Program-made: the position numbers and the translations under genes
Source: an uncultured Acetatifactor sp.
GTDB lineage: Bacteria > Bacillota > Clostridia > Lachnospirales > Lachnospiraceae
DNA length: 60,603 bases
Assembly (NCBI GenBank): GCA_910578215.1
Contig: CAJTPH010000008.1
Coordinates: forward strand, 27,312 to 87,914
Reading direction: 5' to 3'
Notes under the pieces: model-generated
Database searches by the model: none
What the model was told of the DNA's origin: nothing
The model's input: only the letters and a program-made list of their open reading frames with translations
Part shown: one piece after another, positions 1 to 7,930 of the stretch
Layout of the letters: each line of letters starts with the position of its first letter
Numbering within the stretch: position 1 is the stretch's first letter

Positions 1-766
1 CTGCCGCTGCAGCGGCTTCGTTTGCCTTCCTGCGCTCCTCCGCCTCCTTGGCAAGACGGGCAGCCTCCTCCTCGCGAGACTCTGCCTGCACAAACTCGCC
101 ATGAATGGAAATATAATCCTTGGATACCCATCCAAGACCTTCCTCCACATCTACCTTTGCCCACCCTTCGGTGTCGTCCAGCACAATAAGCTCCTCTCCA
201 AGAGGAAGCATGCCTATGACGTCTGACTCCGTGGTAGGCTCCCTGCGCACGAACAGCGTCTGGGTCGTAACGGTCGCAATTCGCTTTCCGACTGCCTTGG
301 CAATCTCAACGGCCTCGTCGCCTGTGACACAAAACTCTGCCTTTACATACCCTGTCACACTGCCCGACGAGATCTGATACCATCCGTCCTCCTCAGATAT
401 AAAGGTTCCCACGGAATTGTTATAAAGCTTGCCGACGACCTCTCCATCCGTGCTGGGTAAGCTTCTGACATTCACATAATTTGTCACCTGTGCAATCACC
501 AGCTTGCGGTACAGATCCTCCTCCGTAGGCACATGCACCGATACCGCCAGCTCTAAATTTCCATTATCCTTACAGGTCGGCTCAATGATATTCTCAACCT
601 GCGTTGTCGTGCCCTCCGCCATGTTTGGCAGCTTGCCTCCGGGAGTCAGCGTCGAGCCAATGCCGCCGCTGGGAAGAATGGAGGCTTCAGCCGTCATGAC
701 GCCTCCGGCAAAGGTAATGACTGCGGCGCACATACATGCCGTCACTCTCAATGTATTTCGATTCAT
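1..766 (-). CDS. Secreted SH3b-domain protein, C-terminus beyond the left edge
   Basis: Partial gene: the start lies at 766 and the frame runs open to base 1, giving 255 codons. AAGAAGGAG sits just upstream of the ATG. Residues 1-28 form a signal peptide (basic start, hydrophobic core, AEA cleavage site). Two bacterial SH3 domains follow at about 92-147 (containing NYVNVRSLPS) and 163-222 (TLFVRREPTT, then GWAKVDVEEGLGWVS). From about 228 there is a charged Glu/Arg/Ala helix that runs off the window. SH3b pairs of this kind usually target cell-wall peptides and often precede an NlpC/P60 hydrolase domain. That catalytic domain is not visible here, so the enzymatic role is inference. The gene has its own strong promoter. 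Confidence 0.8.
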   Translation of the reverse strand, partial: MNRNTLRVTACMCAAVITFAGGVMTAEASILPSGGIGSTLTPGGKLPNMAEGTTTQVENIIEPTCKDNGNLELAVSVHVPTEEDLYRKLVIAQVTNYVNVRSLPSTDGEVVGKLYNNSVGTFISEEDGWYQISSGSVTGYVKAEFCVTGDEAVEIAKAVGKRIATVTTQTLFVRREPTTESDVIGMLPLGEELIVLDDTEGWAKVDVEEGLGWVSKDYISIHGEFVQAESREEEAARLAKEAEERRKANEAAAAA

Positions 767-1352
767 TTTGTCTCCTTCTTTCAACAGAAAGCTTTTATGT
801 AAAACAGCTCTTTATATATAACAGCATTTATTAAATTTGTTACAAAATTATTACGCACCTTAATTAATATATCACTTCCCTCTATAATTGTCAATATATG
901 AAATTTACTGTAATAGTTGAAAATAATGGATTTTCGGAAATTTTGCGTATCCTTCCCCCTTTACATATTTGTTAAAATTTTACCATGGCGCATATCAGGA
1001 AAATAACACAAAATTTCACCGGCATCTGCCCGGCCGGAAACTGCCGTCTAAGGACGCTCTGCGGCGCCCGGATACAAATGTTGTCGCAATCTGTCATTTT
1101 TTGTAAATACAACGGGATATTTGTTGAACGATTGCCATACCTATTTCCATACTTCTGTGCTAAAATAATTACATGGAAACAGACTGACAAAAGATAATAC
1201 GGCAGTCGGTATGCAGCATAAAAAAGCAGCTATTTTTTTACCCCTTTACTTCTCTTTTAAAAAGTATTTACTAAGGCAATTTGGTTCTAATCATTTTCTG
1301 CAAACACACATACAATAGCATTATGATACTTCGGAAAAGAGGTGGGTAATGC
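767..1352. other. Intergenic region between divergent genes
   Basis: About 590 bases of AT-rich sequence separate the divergent SH3-domain and XRE genes. Apart from the SH3-gene promoter at 866-894 and the ribosome binding site of the XRE gene at 1339-1344, I see no gene, RNA or repeat. Short open frames near 972-1197 exist on both strands but lack ribosome binding sites and recognisable sequence. Confidence 0.5.
866..894 (-). promoter_or_regulatory. Sigma-A-type promoter of the SH3-domain gene
   Basis: Read on the minus strand: TTGACA (889-894), a 17-nt spacer, then TATATT (866-871). It lies about 100 nt upstream of the start codon at 766. Confidence 0.75.
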
Positions 1353-1673
1353 TTGTGTATAGAAGATTATGTTCCAATGAGGATTGAAGATCTCTGCTCA
1401 AAAAGCGGAATCACCAGATATCAGCTATCTAACCGGACGGGGATCTCACAATCTGCACTATCTGATATCGTGAAAAAGAAAAATATTCCGACTTTGGTCA
1501 CAATAGAAAGAATCTGCGCCGCCTTCGGGATCACCATCGCACAATTTTTCACACAGGGCGACAGTATCCCGGACCTGTCCGACGAACAGAAGGAACTCCT
1601 GCTGTTATGGGACAGTCTGAAGCTGGAAGAAAAAGAGATTGTTAAAACCTTTATGAAAAGCATAAGGAAATGA
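1353..1673 (+). CDS. XRE-family (Cro/CI-type) transcriptional regulator
   Basis: A 106-residue DNA-binding protein. A helix-turn-helix spans about residues 9-65; YQLSNRTGISQSALSDI is the turn plus recognition helix, followed by the typical NIPTLVTIERICAAFGITIAQFF tail in two pieces. The C-terminal 30 residues are charged and helical, possibly for dimerisation. The start is probably the TTG at 1353, because GAGGTG lies 8 nt upstream; the in-frame ATG at 1377 has no ribosome binding site. It is a monocistronic gene followed by a terminator. The target is unknown, and no prophage genes surround it. Confidence 0.85.
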   Translation: MCIEDYVPMRIEDLCSKSGITRYQLSNRTGISQSALSDIVKKKNIPTLVTIERICAAFGITIAQFFTQGDSIPDLSDEQKELLLLWDSLKLEEKEIVKTFMKSIRK

Positions 1674-1713
1674 GGGATAGCTACCTGGCAATATGCCGCT
1701 GTCCCTCTTTTTT
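1672..1713 (+). terminator. Rho-independent terminator after the XRE gene
   Basis: Stem GAGGGATAGC / GCTGTCCCTC (one G-U pair) followed by TTTTTT at 1708-1713. It begins at the XRE stop codon. Confidence 0.7.
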
Positions 1714-1814
1714 CATGTAATCCGTAACTTCTTCGGAACGCGCCTGTTTGCATGAACCAACGTCACCCGATAACCGTTTTTTCAACATGCTTAAGACAGA
1801 AAGGACTACAACAA

Positions 1815-2162
1815 ATGCAAAATCAAAACCAAACTACACAAGATTTCTTATCCGTTATCTCAGAAACAAACACCGCCCAGAGTATAAAAGAAACCTTAAA
1901 ATTATGCATGGACAACCTGAAAAGCAACACCTTGAACACTCTGCTCACAGGAGACGCCGACTACCAGGCCTCTCTGCTTGAATATCGACAGAGCTGCGAG
2001 CTCTACCGGAACGCAGATTTCACAGAATCCCAGCGTGACATCGTAGACGCCATCCTTGCCCGAAAGGACGAAAGCAGCTTTGAACATACCTCCAATGCAT
2101 ATATGGCCGGCCTCCTGGACGGTTACCGCATTTTAAGAATGCTGGGCTTGACTTTGAATTAA
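1815..2162 (+). CDS. Small helical protein of unknown function (DUF6809-like)
   Basis: The frame is open from 1752, but the ATG at 1815 is preferred because AAAGGA lies about 10 nt upstream. It gives 115 residues. The sequence is predicted all-helical: a central stretch rich in Asp/Glu, then ESQRDIVDAILARKD and a final YMAGLLDGYRILRMLG. That arrangement resembles the small clostridial proteins grouped as DUF6809, in which a short helical bundle ends in an aromatic-Gly-Leu-Asp/Gly-Tyr motif. The resemblance is from memory and weak. No function can be assigned. A MITE-like palindrome lies 12 bases after the stop. Confidence 0.6.
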   Translation: MQNQNQTTQDFLSVISETNTAQSIKETLKLCMDNLKSNTLNTLLTGDADYQASLLEYRQSCELYRNADFTESQRDIVDAILARKDESSFEHTSNAYMAGLLDGYRILRMLGLTLN

Positions 2163-2174
2163 CCCCACAAAAAA

Positions 2175-2272
2175 GGGGCTGTTGCAAAACAGAGATTTTA
2201 TACAATATATGGCTTATATACACAAATTAACAAACCATATTTTGTACTTTCTCTGAGCCTTGCAGCAGCTCC
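2175..2272. mobile_element. MITE-like palindromic element, copy A
   Basis: A 98-bp imperfect palindrome without coding capacity. The left end reads GGGGCTGTTGCA, and the right end read backwards is GGAGCTGCTGCA. Each end is preceded by six A residues on its outward side. The arms can pair over most of their length, including CAGAGA...TCTCTG and ATATGG...CCATAT. A second element of 99 bp with related ends (GGGGCTGTCGCA) and a shared inner motif lies at 27478-27576. No target-site duplication is obvious, and no matching transposase is in the window. Such ends resemble terminal repeats of some insertion sequences, but the family is unverified. Confidence 0.6.
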
Positions 2273-2292
2273 TTTTTTATGATTTTATATTT

Positions 2293-3207
2293 TTAATTAT
2301 TTCCTCTGCAATAATTTCCCGCAGATACCGCGGCATTCGCCCCGTCCGCTACGGCGGTCACGATCTGGCGAATGGGCTTCCTGCGCACATCCCCCGCCGC
2401 AAACAGCCCCGGGACGCTGGTGGCGCAGTCCTCTCCGGCGAGCACATAGCCTCCCTCGTCACAATCCACGAGCCCCTGCACCAGCTCCGTGCCCGGACGG
2501 ATTCCCACAGCGATAAAAATTCCTGCCACCGAGAGCTCCTTCTGCTCATCCGTCCTTACGTCCTTGACGCGGATTCGCTCCACAGCTTCCTCTCCCTGAA
2601 TTTCCTCCACCACATGACTGTACAGAACCTCCACGTTGGAAAGACCCTTCAGCTCCCGCTGCAGCACCATGGCGCCCCGCAGCTCATCCCTTCTGTGGAT
2701 CAGGTATACCTTTTCACAGGTTCTCGCCAGATAAATGGCATCCTCCAGCGCCACGTCGCCGCCGCCCACCACCGCCACCGTCTTTCCTCTGAAAAAGGCT
2801 CCGTCGCAGGTCGCGCAGTAAGATACGCCCCTGCCTCCCAGCCTATCCTCTCCGGGCGCTTCAAGGCGGGCATGTACCGCCCCTGCCGCCAAAATCACCG
2901 TCTTTGCCTCCAGCTCTCCCGCATCCGTGAGAAGGAGCTTGTGGCTGCCCTTATCCTGGATGGCGGAAACCTGCGCCTCCCTGAACTCGACACCAAGCCT
3001 GTCCGCATGCTCCCTGAACTGCATTCCCATATCAAAGCCGTTCATACCGGGCATTCCCAGATAATTGTCAACCTCGTAAGTATTTAAAACCTGACCGCCG
3101 CTCATGGGCGCTCTTTCCAGCACCAGCAAATCCAAGCCTGCCCTTTTTCCGTACACCGCCGCCGACAGCCCTGCGGGACCCGAACCGATAATAATCAAAT
3201 CGTACAT
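2293..3207 (-). CDS. trxB: Thioredoxin reductase (FAD/NADPH)
   Basis: A 304-residue flavoprotein of the usual TrxB length. The FAD-binding GSGPAGLSAA motif is at 8-17, the redox-active CATC at 131-134, the NADPH-binding VGGGDVALEDA at 147-157 with HRRDELRG at 171-178, and the second FAD motif LFAAGDVRRKPIRQ lies near 270. It transfers electrons from NADPH to thioredoxin in the cytoplasm. The CATC sequence fits classic bacterial TrxB rather than ferredoxin-dependent relatives. The leader contains a hairpin directly ahead of the AGGGGG ribosome binding site. No thioredoxin gene is adjacent. It is divergent from the SDR gene at 3336. Confidence 0.93.
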   Translation of the reverse strand: MYDLIIIGSGPAGLSAAVYGKRAGLDLLVLERAPMSGGQVLNTYEVDNYLGMPGMNGFDMGMQFREHADRLGVEFREAQVSAIQDKGSHKLLLTDAGELEAKTVILAAGAVHARLEAPGEDRLGGRGVSYCATCDGAFFRGKTVAVVGGGDVALEDAIYLARTCEKVYLIHRRDELRGAMVLQRELKGLSNVEVLYSHVVEEIQGEEAVERIRVKDVRTDEQKELSVAGIFIAVGIRPGTELVQGLVDCDEGGYVLAGEDCATSVPGLFAAGDVRRKPIRQIVTAVADGANAAVSAGNYCRGNN

Positions 3208-3219
3208 TTTTATACCCCC

Positions 3220-3237
3220 TGTCCGCTGAGGCGGACA
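3220..3237 (-). promoter_or_regulatory. Hairpin in the trxB leader next to the ribosome binding site
   Basis: TGTCCGC / GCGGACA with a 4-nt loop, ending a few bases before AGGGGG. It could influence translation initiation or protect the 5' end. No T-run follows, so it is not a terminator. Confidence 0.4.
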
Positions 3238-3335
3238 TTTATTTAAATTTTACTATAGAATTTTCAGTGGCAAAACAGCGCAAAATTATGTTATACTGAA
3301 CCTTAGCAATTATTATATGAAGGGAACAGAAAAAC

Positions 3336-4067
3336 ATGAATATTTCTTCTGGCCAAACTGCCCTTATAACCGGCGCCTCCAGGGGCATCGGCAGAGCTGC
3401 GGCAGAATGCTTTGCAAGGGCCGGCTACTCGCTTGTGCTTACCTGCGAACGTTCCATGGACGCCCTGCGCGCCTGGGCGGAGGAGCTTTCGGCAAAATAC
3501 AATATTTCCTGCCTTGCCCTGCAGGCAGACATGGGAAATGAGGAGGACGTGCAGGCGCTTTTCTCCCAAATCCATAGGCTTGATGTACTGGTCAACAATG
3601 CAGGCATTGCCCACATGGGTCTGTTGAGCCAAATGACCTCCCGGGAGTGGCGCCGGATCATGGCTGTAAATCTCGACTCCTGCTTTTACACCTGCCGTGC
3701 CGCCGTCCCGCTTATGCTGCAGAAGCACAGCGGCAGAATCATCAATGTCTCCTCCGTATGGGGCATTCACGGCGCTTCCATGGAGGTTGCCTACTCCGCT
3801 TCAAAGGGCGGCATGAACGCATTCACAAAAGCCCTTGCAAAAGAGCTGGCGCCCAGCGGTATCGCCGTCAACGCCATATGCTGCGGCGTCATCGATACAG
3901 AGATGAACGCCTGCCTTTCGTCCGAAGACCTGGAAGCGCTCAGGGCAGACATTCCAGCAGACAGGCTGGGCACTCCCCACGAGGTGGCACAGCTTATTTT
4001 ACAGACCGCACAGGCCCCTGCGTACATGACCGGCCAGATAATAACAATAGACGGCGGATGGTATTGA
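3336..4067 (+). CDS. Short-chain dehydrogenase/reductase, FabG-like
   Basis: A 243-residue classical SDR. The Rossmann cofactor motif TGASRGIG is at 12-19 and NNAG at 87-90. The catalytic tetrad is Asn112, Ser140 (NVSS), Tyr153 and Lys157 (YSASK). It ends in the FabG-like TGQIITIDGGW. NADPH-dependent 3-oxoacyl-ACP reduction is the commonest role of this subgroup, but no other fatty-acid genes are nearby, so the substrate is open. AAGGGAAC serves as the ribosome binding site upstream of the ATG. It is divergent from trxB and convergent with a small unknown gene. Confidence 0.85.
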   Translation: MNISSGQTALITGASRGIGRAAAECFARAGYSLVLTCERSMDALRAWAEELSAKYNISCLALQADMGNEEDVQALFSQIHRLDVLVNNAGIAHMGLLSQMTSREWRRIMAVNLDSCFYTCRAAVPLMLQKHSGRIINVSSVWGIHGASMEVAYSASKGGMNAFTKALAKELAPSGIAVNAICCGVIDTEMNACLSSEDLEALRADIPADRLGTPHEVAQLILQTAQAPAYMTGQIITIDGGWY

Positions 4068-4098
4068 CAGCCCATTCCCTTATTTCGGGCTCTGATGT

Positions 4099-4126
4099 CC
4101 GGCTGTACAAACCAGCCGCCGTCTTT
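4099..4126 (+). terminator. Possible weak terminator after the SDR gene
   Basis: Stem CGGCTG (4100-4105) / CAGCCG (4113-4118) followed by an interrupted T-run (TCTTTATTT) in the gap between convergent genes. The tail is weak. Confidence 0.35.
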
Positions 4127-4132
4127 ATTTGT

Positions 4133-4384
4133 CTACAGGAAATGCTCCCTTTCCTCCTCGTAGACCTCCTGCACATCCACGTGGGGCGCAAGGGAATCCA
4201 CGATCTGCTGCATCTGCCGTTTTGTCTTGACATCCTTGCAGCGCATGATGACCTCCTCCTTCTGTGCCTCCGTCAGCCCTGCATAGCCGCGCATTGCCGG
4301 TTCATTCATGGCAAGCGCCATGCCAAAGCCCATGGGCAGATCCGAGAGAGTGGCATCGTTGTACGGTGCTTTGCTCATATCCAT
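4133..4384 (-). CDS. Small conserved-looking protein of unknown function
   Basis: An 83-residue product. The ATG at 4384 has AAGGAG 8 nt upstream, so the longer frame beginning at 4408 is not used. The N-terminus is short and unstructured and contains the Met/Gly/Ala-rich LPMGFGMALAMNE. Two helical stretches follow, LTEAQKEEVIMRCKDVKTKR and QMQQIVDSLAP, with an acidic end. No transmembrane segment, Cys pair or known domain is evident. It is downstream of, and co-oriented with, the TPR-DUF4037 gene, separated by 127 bases. I do not recognise it. Confidence 0.65.
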   Translation of the reverse strand: MDMSKAPYNDATLSDLPMGFGMALAMNEPAMRGYAGLTEAQKEEVIMRCKDVKTKRQMQQIVDSLAPHVDVQEVYEEEREHFL

Positions 4385-4511
4385 TACACATACTCCTTTC
4401 CAAATCACAAATCTTTCGGGAATAAGCTTCTCACCCTTGTAATTCGTCCGGGTGCCTGGTTAGTATGTGCAATTTCGCCTGTTCCATCCCTTCAGGCTTT
4501 TCTGTCAGGCA

Positions 4512-6968
4512 TCAGCCAAAAGCCCTGCCTGTTTTTTCCTCCGCCTCATCAATATCCTTATATCCGTACATTTTTACACTGTTTTCCATGATATCTCTCG
4601 CCGGATTTTTCCCAAGACGGGCATATTCCACAACATATCTGCCGTACAGCTCCAGCATCTTGTCAGAATAGGTTCCCAGCTCTCCGCGCAGATAAGTCTC
4701 ATATGAGGTGTTAAAGGGATTATCCTCCCGGGTATGAATGCTTCTGGCGTTATCCGCAAGCGCGGGGTATTGCCCGGCAAATTCTTCCATCCATGAAACC
4801 TGCATACTGCAGATCTGTTCGATAATCCGCTTCTTATCCTCCGGCAGCGGCGGAAAATTATTTTTAATTTCCTCATATTTTTCGGGCGCCGTGCTTTCCA
4901 TCATACGCCCATATTTTTCCTCGATCAGGTTGTGTCCCCTGTGATACTCCCGGTGAAAATCATACAAATACTGCATGAGCATAAGACGGTTCCAGGTCAG
5001 ATACTGACTTTTGCGCATAATAGAGAAGGTACGCCAATCGTTCTGGCAGCTTGCCCTGCCGCCCTCATTGCGGACCTTATCAAATGCCTCAAATTCGAGC
5101 CTTGCGATCTCCTCCACCAGCTCCTGGTCAGTCCTTGCCGCCAGTGACGCCTTATACGCCAATTCCTCGCTGTGCGCGTCCAGATAGCTGTCCGTATCGC
5201 TGATAAAGCCCGCTCCGTAAAGCTGCCTTGCAAAGCATACTCCCAGCTTTTCTATTAAATCCTTTATTAAATCTTCTTTTAAATTTTGTGCGTCTTCCCC
5301 GCCGCATACGTTTTCCGTATTCGCTGCGCTTTCCCCGCCCTTTACGGCTTCAAGGCTTTGTCCCGGCTGCCCGGTTATGCTGCACAGGAGACCTTCCACC
5401 TCCCTGCCTGCCTCCCACAGGCACAGGCTATAGCGCAGCCACTTGTCATGCGGGGGATATTTCCCCTGAATATAGTGCTGCAGCTTCATTGCCTCCCTGA
5501 CGCCTTCCCAGAGCATCATTTGCGCCGTAAGGCAGTCCCCCCGCTTCTGCATCCGCGGGAAGTTATACTGTGCCGCCTGGGCAAATTTTGCCGCGCTGTC
5601 CGCCAGCTTCAAATACAGAATCTCCTCCGGATAGCCCTTCTGCAGTCTGCTCCTAAACGCGGAAAATACGCCCTCGTCATCCCTGAAAACCTGCCCGTTG
5701 ACAGCCGCTGCAAGAGAAGCGTCACTGACGCCGCGCCAGTCGATGCTCTCATATGTGTCCGTCCCCACCAGGCTGCGGTAAAAATCCGAAATTTTTATGA
5801 CTCCCCGCCTGTTTTTTCCGTTGACCCTGGGGGCGCGGCAATAGCCCTGAAAATTGGATGGCAGCGCTTCATATGCTGCCTGCAGAGCATTTCCGATTTC
5901 CCCATAGGTTTCGTCGCTGACCCACATGCAGAACCCCGGGCCCCAGTCATGGTCCCTGGAGACAGGGTCATCCCAGCCGAAGCAGTCGGAGCCTCTGCCG
6001 ACCAGCCCTACCGCGATTTTTCCCGCATACTCCGGGAATTTTTCTTCTATCATCGGTCGGCCGTAAGCCTCATAATAGCTTTTTGAAAGCTGCAGACCCG
6101 TCCCCGCATTCCTCTGCTCCATGCTGTCTGATTCCGCTCTCCTGCTGCCCGCGCCGTCCGTCCCTGCTTCCCTCTGATCCCGCATCTTCAGCTCACAGTC
6201 TGCCACATACTCCTGCAGTCTGTTGTAATACTCATTTTTACCAAGGCTGCACTCTACGCTTTCCATGGCTTCCTTGTAGCAGCGCAGCGCCTCGTCAAAT
6301 TCCCTTTTATGATAATGGCACGCTCCCAGCGCAGCGAGCGCGGCTCCGTAATGGCTGTCTGATACGTCTCTTAAACGAAACGTCTCCACCGCTCTCGCAG
6401 CATACCGGAAAGCGTCCTCCATCTCTCCAAGCTGCACGCAGGTACCGGCAAGGTTGGCATATGTGACTGCCGTTTCGTAGGGCTCATCCTTCTGCTCCAC
6501 AATTTTTAGCGCCTGGAGCAGATTCTCCTTCGCCCTGGAAAAATCGCCCATCTCCTGATATAAAAGGCTGATATTGTTTTTCAGCCCTGCCACAAGCATG
6601 CTGTCAGGCGAAAGCTGCCTGCCGTATATTTCCTGCACCTGTGCATAATAATCAAGCGAAGCCTCCAGCCTGCCGCAGGCACGATAGGCATTGGCCACAT
6701 TGAGAAGCGTAGTGGCATAGGGAATCGTGCCCTCCAGCCCCATGCGCTTCGCCTGTGCAATCGCCTGTGCGGCAATACTAAAGGCATTCTCCCGCTGGCT
6801 CGTCTCCCGGTAATAGCTCAAAAGCTCATTCAGCAGTTGCAGCAGGCTGCCGTCATCCTCCTCCTGGACAGCCTGCACAATGGACTGCTGCATGAGCTTT
6901 TCCGCATCCTCACCCTTATTATTTTCAAAAAAATCATCCACCTGTGCCAAAATCCGCTGAATATCCAT
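4512..6968 (-). CDS. TPR-repeat protein fused to a DUF4037 nucleotidyltransferase-like domain
   Basis: A protein of about 818 residues. The N-terminal 265 residues form tetratricopeptide repeats (helix pairs with patterns such as ALKIVEQ and AFRYAARAVETF), a typical protein-interaction scaffold. A Ser/Glu/Gly linker follows. A DUF4037-type domain starts near residue 300: GRGSDCFGWDD-x-x-S-x-DHDWG at about 325-343 has the Gly-Ser plus clustered Asp pattern of the nucleotidyltransferase fold. The remainder is helical with many Trp/Tyr residues. The ATG at 6968 is preferred over the GTG at 6992 because a purine-rich AAGGGCAGG precedes it; this choice is not certain. The substrate is unknown. Nucleotide transfer is inferred from the fold only. 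Confidence 0.75.
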   Translation of the reverse strand: MDIQRILAQVDDFFENNKGEDAEKLMQQSIVQAVQEEDDGSLLQLLNELLSYYRETSQRENAFSIAAQAIAQAKRMGLEGTIPYATTLLNVANAYRACGRLEASLDYYAQVQEIYGRQLSPDSMLVAGLKNNISLLYQEMGDFSRAKENLLQALKIVEQKDEPYETAVTYANLAGTCVQLGEMEDAFRYAARAVETFRLRDVSDSHYGAALAALGACHYHKREFDEALRCYKEAMESVECSLGKNEYYNRLQEYVADCELKMRDQREAGTDGAGSRRAESDSMEQRNAGTGLQLSKSYYEAYGRPMIEEKFPEYAGKIAVGLVGRGSDCFGWDDPVSRDHDWGPGFCMWVSDETYGEIGNALQAAYEALPSNFQGYCRAPRVNGKNRRGVIKISDFYRSLVGTDTYESIDWRGVSDASLAAAVNGQVFRDDEGVFSAFRSRLQKGYPEEILYLKLADSAAKFAQAAQYNFPRMQKRGDCLTAQMMLWEGVREAMKLQHYIQGKYPPHDKWLRYSLCLWEAGREVEGLLCSITGQPGQSLEAVKGGESAANTENVCGGEDAQNLKEDLIKDLIEKLGVCFARQLYGAGFISDTDSYLDAHSEELAYKASLAARTDQELVEEIARLEFEAFDKVRNEGGRASCQNDWRTFSIMRKSQYLTWNRLMLMQYLYDFHREYHRGHNLIEEKYGRMMESTAPEKYEEIKNNFPPLPEDKKRIIEQICSMQVSWMEEFAGQYPALADNARSIHTREDNPFNTSYETYLRGELGTYSDKMLELYGRYVVEYARLGKNPARDIMENSVKMYGYKDIDEAEEKTGRAFG

Positions 6969-7007
6969 CTCGATAACCCTGCCCTTCCGCACTTACTTCA
7001 ACCGCCC

Positions 7008-7050
7008 CACAGACGTCCGTATGCCGCAAAGCTGTATACAGACGTCTGTG
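7008..7050. repeat. 15-bp inverted repeat between two minus-strand genes
   Basis: CACAGACGTCCGTAT (7008-7022) and ATACAGACGTCTGTG (7036-7050) are inverted copies with one mismatch around a 13-bp loop. Each arm is itself close to the palindrome ACAGACGTCTGT. The element lies upstream of the TPR-DUF4037 start (6968). It may be a tandem operator or an RNA hairpin. No T-run is attached. Confidence 0.55.
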
Positions 7051-7090
7051 TGCATGCAAAATCCGCAATATAAGCTCTTTATCCGGCAAG

Positions 7091-7870
7091 CTATTCTTCC
7101 CGAATATACCTTTCTATAAAAGCCAGGCTTTTCTGAATTTTATCCATGCCGCTCATCTCCAGAAGCATGCTGGATTTCCAAAGTCCGTGCTCGCCTATCA
7201 GTCTGAAAATAAGCTCCCAGGATATACTGCCGTCCCCAAGCGCCAAATGCTCGTCGCGCCCCAGGTGATTATCGTTGAGGTGGAAATGACGGATATAAGG
7301 GGCAAGCTCCTGAAACCATCGCTCCGGCTTTTCTTTGGAAAGCATCATATGCGCCACATTCAGGCAGACGCCAAACCTCTCCTCGTCCTGCAGCGCAAGC
7401 GCAAGGTCTCTCAATTCAAACGGCGACTTTTCATCAAACGTGTTCTCGCAATAAATCTCCACATCGCTCCCGGCGAGAAGCCTGCGCATGGTCTTCTCCA
7501 TCACATCCAGCCAGTTTGCGCGGTACCTTTCATCACTCACCAGCCCGGGAACCAGCCCCGTATGAAACACCACCCCTCTGCAGCCCAGCTCACAGGCGAT
7601 TTCCACCGACTGCTGCATACGGTACAGGCTGTGTCTGCGGATACCGCTGTCCCAGCTGAAGGGAACAATGTCAAAAAAGGCTCCGTGCAGGGTATCTGCC
7701 CCCTCCGGTCTTTTCAAGCCTCTGTACAGAGCGATCCTTTTCTTTAACGCATCCTCGTCATCCAGTAAATCCGGTATAAAAAAATCATTATATTCAAAGC
7801 CCAGGGAATTCTTTTCTGCCAGCTCCGCATATCTGTCCAGCTCCCCTGCGCCGGGAATTATCTCTATCAT
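7091..7870 (-). CDS. Sugar-phosphate isomerase/epimerase, xylose-isomerase-like TIM barrel
   Basis: A 259-residue protein. The ATG at 7870 has AAGGGG 7 nt upstream, which excludes the longer frame. Metal-site motifs of the AP-endonuclease-2/xylose isomerase-like superfamily appear in order: LHGAFFDI, VFHTG, YCENTFD, NVAHMM, HFHLNDNH, ALGDGSI and LLEMS. These provide the His/Glu/Asp ligands of the family. Members isomerise or epimerise sugars or inositols; the substrate cannot be told from sequence. It is the last gene of the minus-strand run that starts with the FecR-domain protein, 60 bases behind the HD-GYP gene. Confidence 0.8.
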   Translation of the reverse strand: MIEIIPGAGELDRYAELAEKNSLGFEYNDFFIPDLLDDEDALKKRIALYRGLKRPEGADTLHGAFFDIVPFSWDSGIRRHSLYRMQQSVEIACELGCRGVVFHTGLVPGLVSDERYRANWLDVMEKTMRRLLAGSDVEIYCENTFDEKSPFELRDLALALQDEERFGVCLNVAHMMLSKEKPERWFQELAPYIRHFHLNDNHLGRDEHLALGDGSISWELIFRLIGEHGLWKSSMLLEMSGMDKIQKSLAFIERYIREE

Positions 7871-7930
7871 ACATATACCCCTTGCCCGCATCGGCACGCA
7901 TCCGTTCCATCATTTGAAAGCATGCTTCCT

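Noticed and set aside
972..1197. Overlapping short frames on both strands upstream of the XRE gene
   Set aside because: Mutually antisense, no ribosome binding sites, no recognisable protein pattern.
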